Notes under the pieces: generated by a model
The model's database searches: none
Told to the model about the DNA's origin: nothing
What the model saw: the letters and a program-made list of their open reading frames with translations, nothing else
Shown: in pieces, positions 60,493 to 64,000 of the stretch
How the letters are laid out: every line of letters begins with the position of its first letter
How positions within the stretch are numbered: the stretch's first letter is position 1
Program-made: the position numbers and the translations under genes
Assembly: GCA_049520515.1 (NCBI GenBank)
Contig: JBEKPS010000007.1
Coordinates: 62,001-126,000, forward strand
Direction: 5' to 3'
Length of the DNA: 64,000 nt
From: JAFAMS01 sp049520515
GTDB taxonomy: Bacteria; Vulcanimicrobiota; Vulcanimicrobiia; Vulcanimicrobiales; Vulcanimicrobiaceae

Positions 60493-63288
60493 ATGAGCCT
60501 TTCTATGAGGGCCGTGGCCCTTTTTGTTTTAACCGCGCTGTTTTTTGCTGGCGCAGGCGCGCCGGCGGTGCATGCGCAGGCCGGGTCGGAGGCTGCGACA
60601 GCGGCTCCCGCGGCTCCGAGCAGCCCGAAACCTGAGAGTTCTCCCAGCGGCCAAGAACCGGTCGTCCTCCCGTCAGCCGGCATGCCCGCAAATGTTCCGA
60701 CGGCGATCAAAGCGCTGCTCAACGTTACGCCGGCGGCGCCGCAATCATACGCGGCATTCATGCGCAATGCGGAGTTGCAGTCGGGATTGATCAATCTCAT
60801 TCGCAAGGACGAGGATCTCTATTTGGATCTTAGTCCGCAAGATTTCAAGAAGACGTTTATCTTCGCGCCATCGCTTGCGTCGGGGCTCGGAGCGGGAACC
60901 TTCGCGGGCCGGCTCTACGACCCGATGCTCGTGCAATTTCAACGCATCGGTCATCGCGTATTCTGGATCACGCCGAACACCGATTTCGCATCGGCGCAAG
61001 GGACGGCGGCGAAAGCTCTCGCGATTTCGACCGCATCGTCGATCATCGCGGTCTCACCGATCATCGCTGAAAATACGGCAACCGATCATGTCGCAATCGC
61101 GCCGGTGCTTTTCCTGACCGATCATCTCGACATTGGCAAGGATCTTGCAGCAGCTGCCGGAGGCGGGACGCCGGCCGGCGGTTTGTTGTTGCTCTTAGGG
61201 GGGCCGCGCGCCGGTTTCGCCCTGGATCCTTCGCGTTCGTATTACGTCTCGACCAAAGCGCTTCCGGACAACGACGAGATCACGGTCAATCTGACGTTCA
61301 ACGGAAACGGCGAGCTGCAAACCGTCCCGGATACTCGCGGTACACCGATCAAGGTGCATTACAGTATCCTCGAAGAGCCGGCGCGTACGGCGCAGTTCGT
61401 ACCACGGCCGGCCGACGATCGCATCGGTTACTTCCTCGAGACGCAAAAGCGATTCGGCGACGACAAGACGCCGTCGCCGTTCGTGCGCTACATCGATCGA
61501 TGGGATCTCTCGAAGGGTCCGATCGTCTTCACGCTGACGAATGAGGTTCCGCGCGAGTACCGCGACGCGGTGCGGCGCGGCATCTTGGCGTGGAACGGCG
61601 CCTTTGCGAAGATCGGCTATCCCCGCGCAATCCGCGTCGACGATCCGCCGGCCGATCCGTCATTCGATCCTGACGATGCGAAATACAATTCGGTGCGCTG
61701 GATCGAACAGGATCGCGCCAGCTTCGTAGCCGCAACGCCGCACATCGCCGATCCGCTTACCGGCCAGATTTTGCGTGCGACCGTCACAGTCGATGGTGAA
61801 GCGCTACGTAGTTTGCGCCGCGGATTCGTCGAGAACATCGTGCCGTCGCGCGTCCCGATCGCGTCCTATTCACCGTACGCACCGTTCTTTTCGGACTCCG
61901 CTTTGAAGCTAAACGCGGCACAGAGTGCGAGCGCAATCGCGACGCTCGCCGATCCGTGCCTAGCGGATTTGTGCGAGTACGGCGAAGCGCTCGAGTCGGA
62001 TGCGGCGTTCGCATCGCTTGCGCTCTACCCCGGACTACGCGAGAGCTCGACCTCGACGACGAAGTACGTCAACGAGTATATCGAGGCTGTGACGATGCAC
62101 GAAGTCGGTCACGCACTCGGCTTGCGTCACAACTTCGCCGCGCCGTCGGTGTACTCGCTGCACGACGTCGAGAATCCGGCATTTACCGCGAAGCACGGCA
62201 TCAGCGCTTCGGTGATGGCGTATAATCCCGTCGATCTCGCGCCCCCCGGTCGTCCGCAACCGGATTTCTTCCAAACGCAGCTTGGGCCGTACGACTACTG
62301 GGCGATCCAATACGGATATACGCCGAACGGCTCGGCCAGTTCGCTCAAAGCGATTTCGGATCGCGCCGTCGAGCCGGATCACGTCTTCGAGACGGATGAA
62401 GATGCAAACGGGGCTTGGGCAGTCGATCCGCGCGTTGCCGTGTTCGTGCTTTCAAGCGATCCGCTTGGATGGGATGCACAACGCTTCCAGATTGCCGACC
62501 ATTTGCTTGCCACCCTCGACAAACGTTACCCGCGCGACGATCGCAGCTATAACGAAGAGCGCCTCGCGTTCTCAACGATCATGGCCGAGTACGGGCGTTC
62601 CGCGCTATTGACCACGCGTTGGGTCGGCGGCGTCTACACGTCGCGCTCGCATCGCGGGCAGCAGGGCGGCGCTGCGCCGTTCGCACCCGTTCCGCGAGGC
62701 GATCAAAAGCGCGCCTTCGATCTGCTCGATCGTTACGTGTTCTCGGCGCACGCGCTCGCGCTATCACCGAGCCTTATCGAGCATTTGGGGCCGGACCGCT
62801 TTCACGGTTGGGGCTCGCAAGGTCTGAACTCGCGTCCGGACTTTCCGCTGTCGGCGTTTGTCGCCAACGTTCAGGATACGATCCTCTACACGATCTTCAC
62901 GCCCGTCAATATCGCGCGCATCAACGATCAATCGCAGCTTGCACCAGGCAAGACGATGTCGCTGCAAGACCTCTTCGAGTGGTGCTCGTCGGCGGTCTAT
63001 GATGACGTAGCATCCGGAACTTCGATTCCGCAGTCGCATCGCGAGATGCAGCGCCGTTACACCGATCTGCTCTTGCAGATAGCGATGTTGCCGTCGTTTG
63101 CGCTCGACCAGCTGCAGATTCCATACGAGACGCAAGAGCTGGCGCGCTACGAATTGCACCGGGCACAAGCTGGAGTCCACAAGGGTCTCGCATCCCGCGG
63201 CCTCGACGTCGCGACGCGTGCGCATCTCTCGGAACTCTCATCGCGGATCGCGCGCGGACTCGCAGCCCAAAATAGTCGAGCCTTATAG
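60493..63288 (+). CDS. Secreted zinc-dependent metalloprotease (DUF5117/M10-like)
   Basis: 931 residues. Signal peptide (MRAVALFVLTALFFAGAGAPAVHAQ region), Pro/Ala/Ser-rich stretch, then a DUF5117-like N-terminal domain. A metzincin-type zinc site HEVGHALGLRHNF lies at about 536-548, followed by SVMAYNPVDLAPP (Met-turn). Secreted or periplasmic protease; substrates unknown. It ends TAG, and the next gene's CTG follows at once. Confidence 0.87.
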   Translation: MSLSMRAVALFVLTALFFAGAGAPAVHAQAGSEAATAAPAAPSSPKPESSPSGQEPVVLPSAGMPANVPTAIKALLNVTPAAPQSYAAFMRNAELQSGLINLIRKDEDLYLDLSPQDFKKTFIFAPSLASGLGAGTFAGRLYDPMLVQFQRIGHRVFWITPNTDFASAQGTAAKALAISTASSIIAVSPIIAENTATDHVAIAPVLFLTDHLDIGKDLAAAAGGGTPAGGLLLLLGGPRAGFALDPSRSYYVSTKALPDNDEITVNLTFNGNGELQTVPDTRGTPIKVHYSILEEPARTAQFVPRPADDRIGYFLETQKRFGDDKTPSPFVRYIDRWDLSKGPIVFTLTNEVPREYRDAVRRGILAWNGAFAKIGYPRAIRVDDPPADPSFDPDDAKYNSVRWIEQDRASFVAATPHIADPLTGQILRATVTVDGEALRSLRRGFVENIVPSRVPIASYSPYAPFFSDSALKLNAAQSASAIATLADPCLADLCEYGEALESDAAFASLALYPGLRESSTSTTKYVNEYIEAVTMHEVGHALGLRHNFAAPSVYSLHDVENPAFTAKHGISASVMAYNPVDLAPPGRPQPDFFQTQLGPYDYWAIQYGYTPNGSASSLKAISDRAVEPDHVFETDEDANGAWAVDPRVAVFVLSSDPLGWDAQRFQIADHLLATLDKRYPRDDRSYNEERLAFSTIMAEYGRSALLTTRWVGGVYTSRSHRGQQGGAAPFAPVPRGDQKRAFDLLDRYVFSAHALALSPSLIEHLGPDRFHGWGSQGLNSRPDFPLSAFVANVQDTILYTIFTPVNIARINDQSQLAPGKTMSLQDLFEWCSSAVYDDVASGTSIPQSHREMQRRYTDLLLQIAMLPSFALDQLQIPYETQELARYELHRAQAGVHKGLASRGLDVATRAHLSELSSRIARGLAAQNSRAL

Positions 63289-64000
63289 CTGAACGACTTA
63301 CCGCCGTTTCCGCCTGAGTTCCGCTTCGGAGTTGCGACGGCGGATCATCAATGTGAAGCGTATACCGGTCAAGACGACATTCGCGACGTGTGGGAACGCG
63401 TTCGAGGTCTAACCGCGCGCGGCAAAGCCACCGACTTTTGGAATCGCTACAAAGAAGATGTCGATCTCGCGCGCGGACTCGGTTGCCGCGCATTTCGACT
63501 CTCGCTGTCGTGGGCGCGGCTCGAGCCGGAGGCCGGAACGTGGGAAGATGCGGCTTTCACGCACTATCGCGACGTGCTGCAGTACATGCGCGATGCGGGC
63601 ATGGCGACGATCGTCACGCTGCACCATAACTCGTGGCCGCTTCACGTCCAGGCCGCCGGCAACGGTGCCGGCTTGCTCGATCCGGGATTTCCGGACCGTC
63701 TCGCGGCGTATGCGACTCAAGTTGCGCAACGTCTCGGGGACTTGATCGATTACTACGTCACAATCAACGAGCCAAATCAGCTGGTCTATGGATTCATAAA
63801 GCTGTGGTGCATGCGCGCTTACGCGGTGCCGCCGGGTATGGAACCCTTCGCGACCGAGACGGAACAGATGGAAGCGATCGTCAAGTTGATTCCGAATCTC
63901 TTTCGCGCTCACACGCGTGCGCGTGCAGCGATTCTCAAGGAACGCCCGCAAGCCAGCGTCGGAACCAATCCGCTCGTTCTCGGATTGCCGCAGTGGTTTC
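63289..64000 (+). CDS. GH1 beta-glucosidase-like glycosidase, 3' end cut by window, CTG start
   Basis: 237 codons visible. GH1 opening FPPEFRFGVATADHQCEAY, FWNRYKEDVDLARGLGCRAFRLSLSWARLEP, HHNSWPLHV, and the acid/base motif YYVTINEPNQ. The nucleophile region lies beyond the window. The frame opens directly after the metalloprotease TAG with CTG AAC GAC, and the first GTG (63388) would delete the conserved beta-1 region. So CTG at 63289 is the likely start. GH1 enzymes hydrolyse beta-glucosides or galactosides; no signal peptide, so cytosolic. Confidence 0.85.
   Translation, partial: MNDLPPFPPEFRFGVATADHQCEAYTGQDDIRDVWERVRGLTARGKATDFWNRYKEDVDLARGLGCRAFRLSLSWARLEPEAGTWEDAAFTHYRDVLQYMRDAGMATIVTLHHNSWPLHVQAAGNGAGLLDPGFPDRLAAYATQVAQRLGDLIDYYVTINEPNQLVYGFIKLWCMRAYAVPPGMEPFATETEQMEAIVKLIPNLFRAHTRARAAILKERPQASVGTNPLVLGLPQWF

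Noticed and set aside
1..64000. CRISPR arrays, prophage, rRNA genes
   Set aside because: No regularly spaced repeats, phage structural genes or rRNA signatures seen on either strand.

Overview
The window is a gene-dense stretch of a high-GC bacterial chromosome with no gene-free gap above about 230 bases. A TonB-dependent receptor, TRAP transporters, secreted Msr proteins and a class A beta-lactamase point to a diderm. The gene mix and codon style would suit an uncultured lineage such as Eremiobacterota (WPS-2), but that is inference and no 16S gene is present. There is no phage, IS or CRISPR signal.

Layout. 0-7.3 kb: the end of a CitE-like lyase, then a leftward chain of overlapping genes sdhA-sdhB-CCG subunit-thioesterase-two NRAMP-like transporters. 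7.3-14 kb: a two-subunit ThDP decarboxylase, a DUF6600 protein, secreted MsrA, a beta-lactamase, a YbaK-like deacylase and a ferredoxin-NADP reductase. 14-18.6 kb: the housekeeping run rpsR-rplI-Lon-dnaB, with dnaB carrying a 174-residue mini-intein. 18.6-22.6 kb: a gamma carbonic anhydrase and a TonB-type receptor with an odd C-terminal extension. 22.6-31 kb: a catabolic cluster (two acyl-CoA dehydrogenases, hydrolase, LivK-type binding protein, acyl-CoA ligase, deacetylase, TRAP binding protein). 31-33.6 kb: secreted proteins, then a leftward group holding a FrnE/DsbA-like gene whose first catalytic cysteine codon is TGA and which carries a SECIS-like hairpin, so it is probably a selenoprotein. 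33.6-37.7 kb: an LLM oxidoreductase, a frameshifted TPR-sulfotransferase, a possible structured RNA, tRNA-Thr(CGT), a glutamine amidotransferase and an acetyltransferase. 37.7-46.9 kb: a JmjC-like oxygenase, a reductase/thiolase (PHB-type) pair, a double ABC ATPase, cell-surface enzymes and an autoregulated ArsR-SRPBCC pair. 47-57.8 kb: a TRAP transporter with a 3-hydroxyisobutyrate dehydrogenase-like enzyme, MsrB, hydantoinase HyuA/HyuB, NIPSNAP, VIT1-type and MFS transporters, and a thioredoxin-like protein. 57.9-64 kb: a PAS/GAF/PP2C/HATPase regulator, a secreted zinc metalloprotease and the start of a GH1 glycosidase.

Two observations stand out. The first is the probable selenoprotein at 32784-33386(-). 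The second is a recurring use of CTG as the only plausible start codon at tightly coupled gene junctions (3658-, 3245-, 55502+, 57372-, 63289+). In three of these the upstream TGA overlaps the CTG as CTGA. Standard gene callers would truncate all of these genes.
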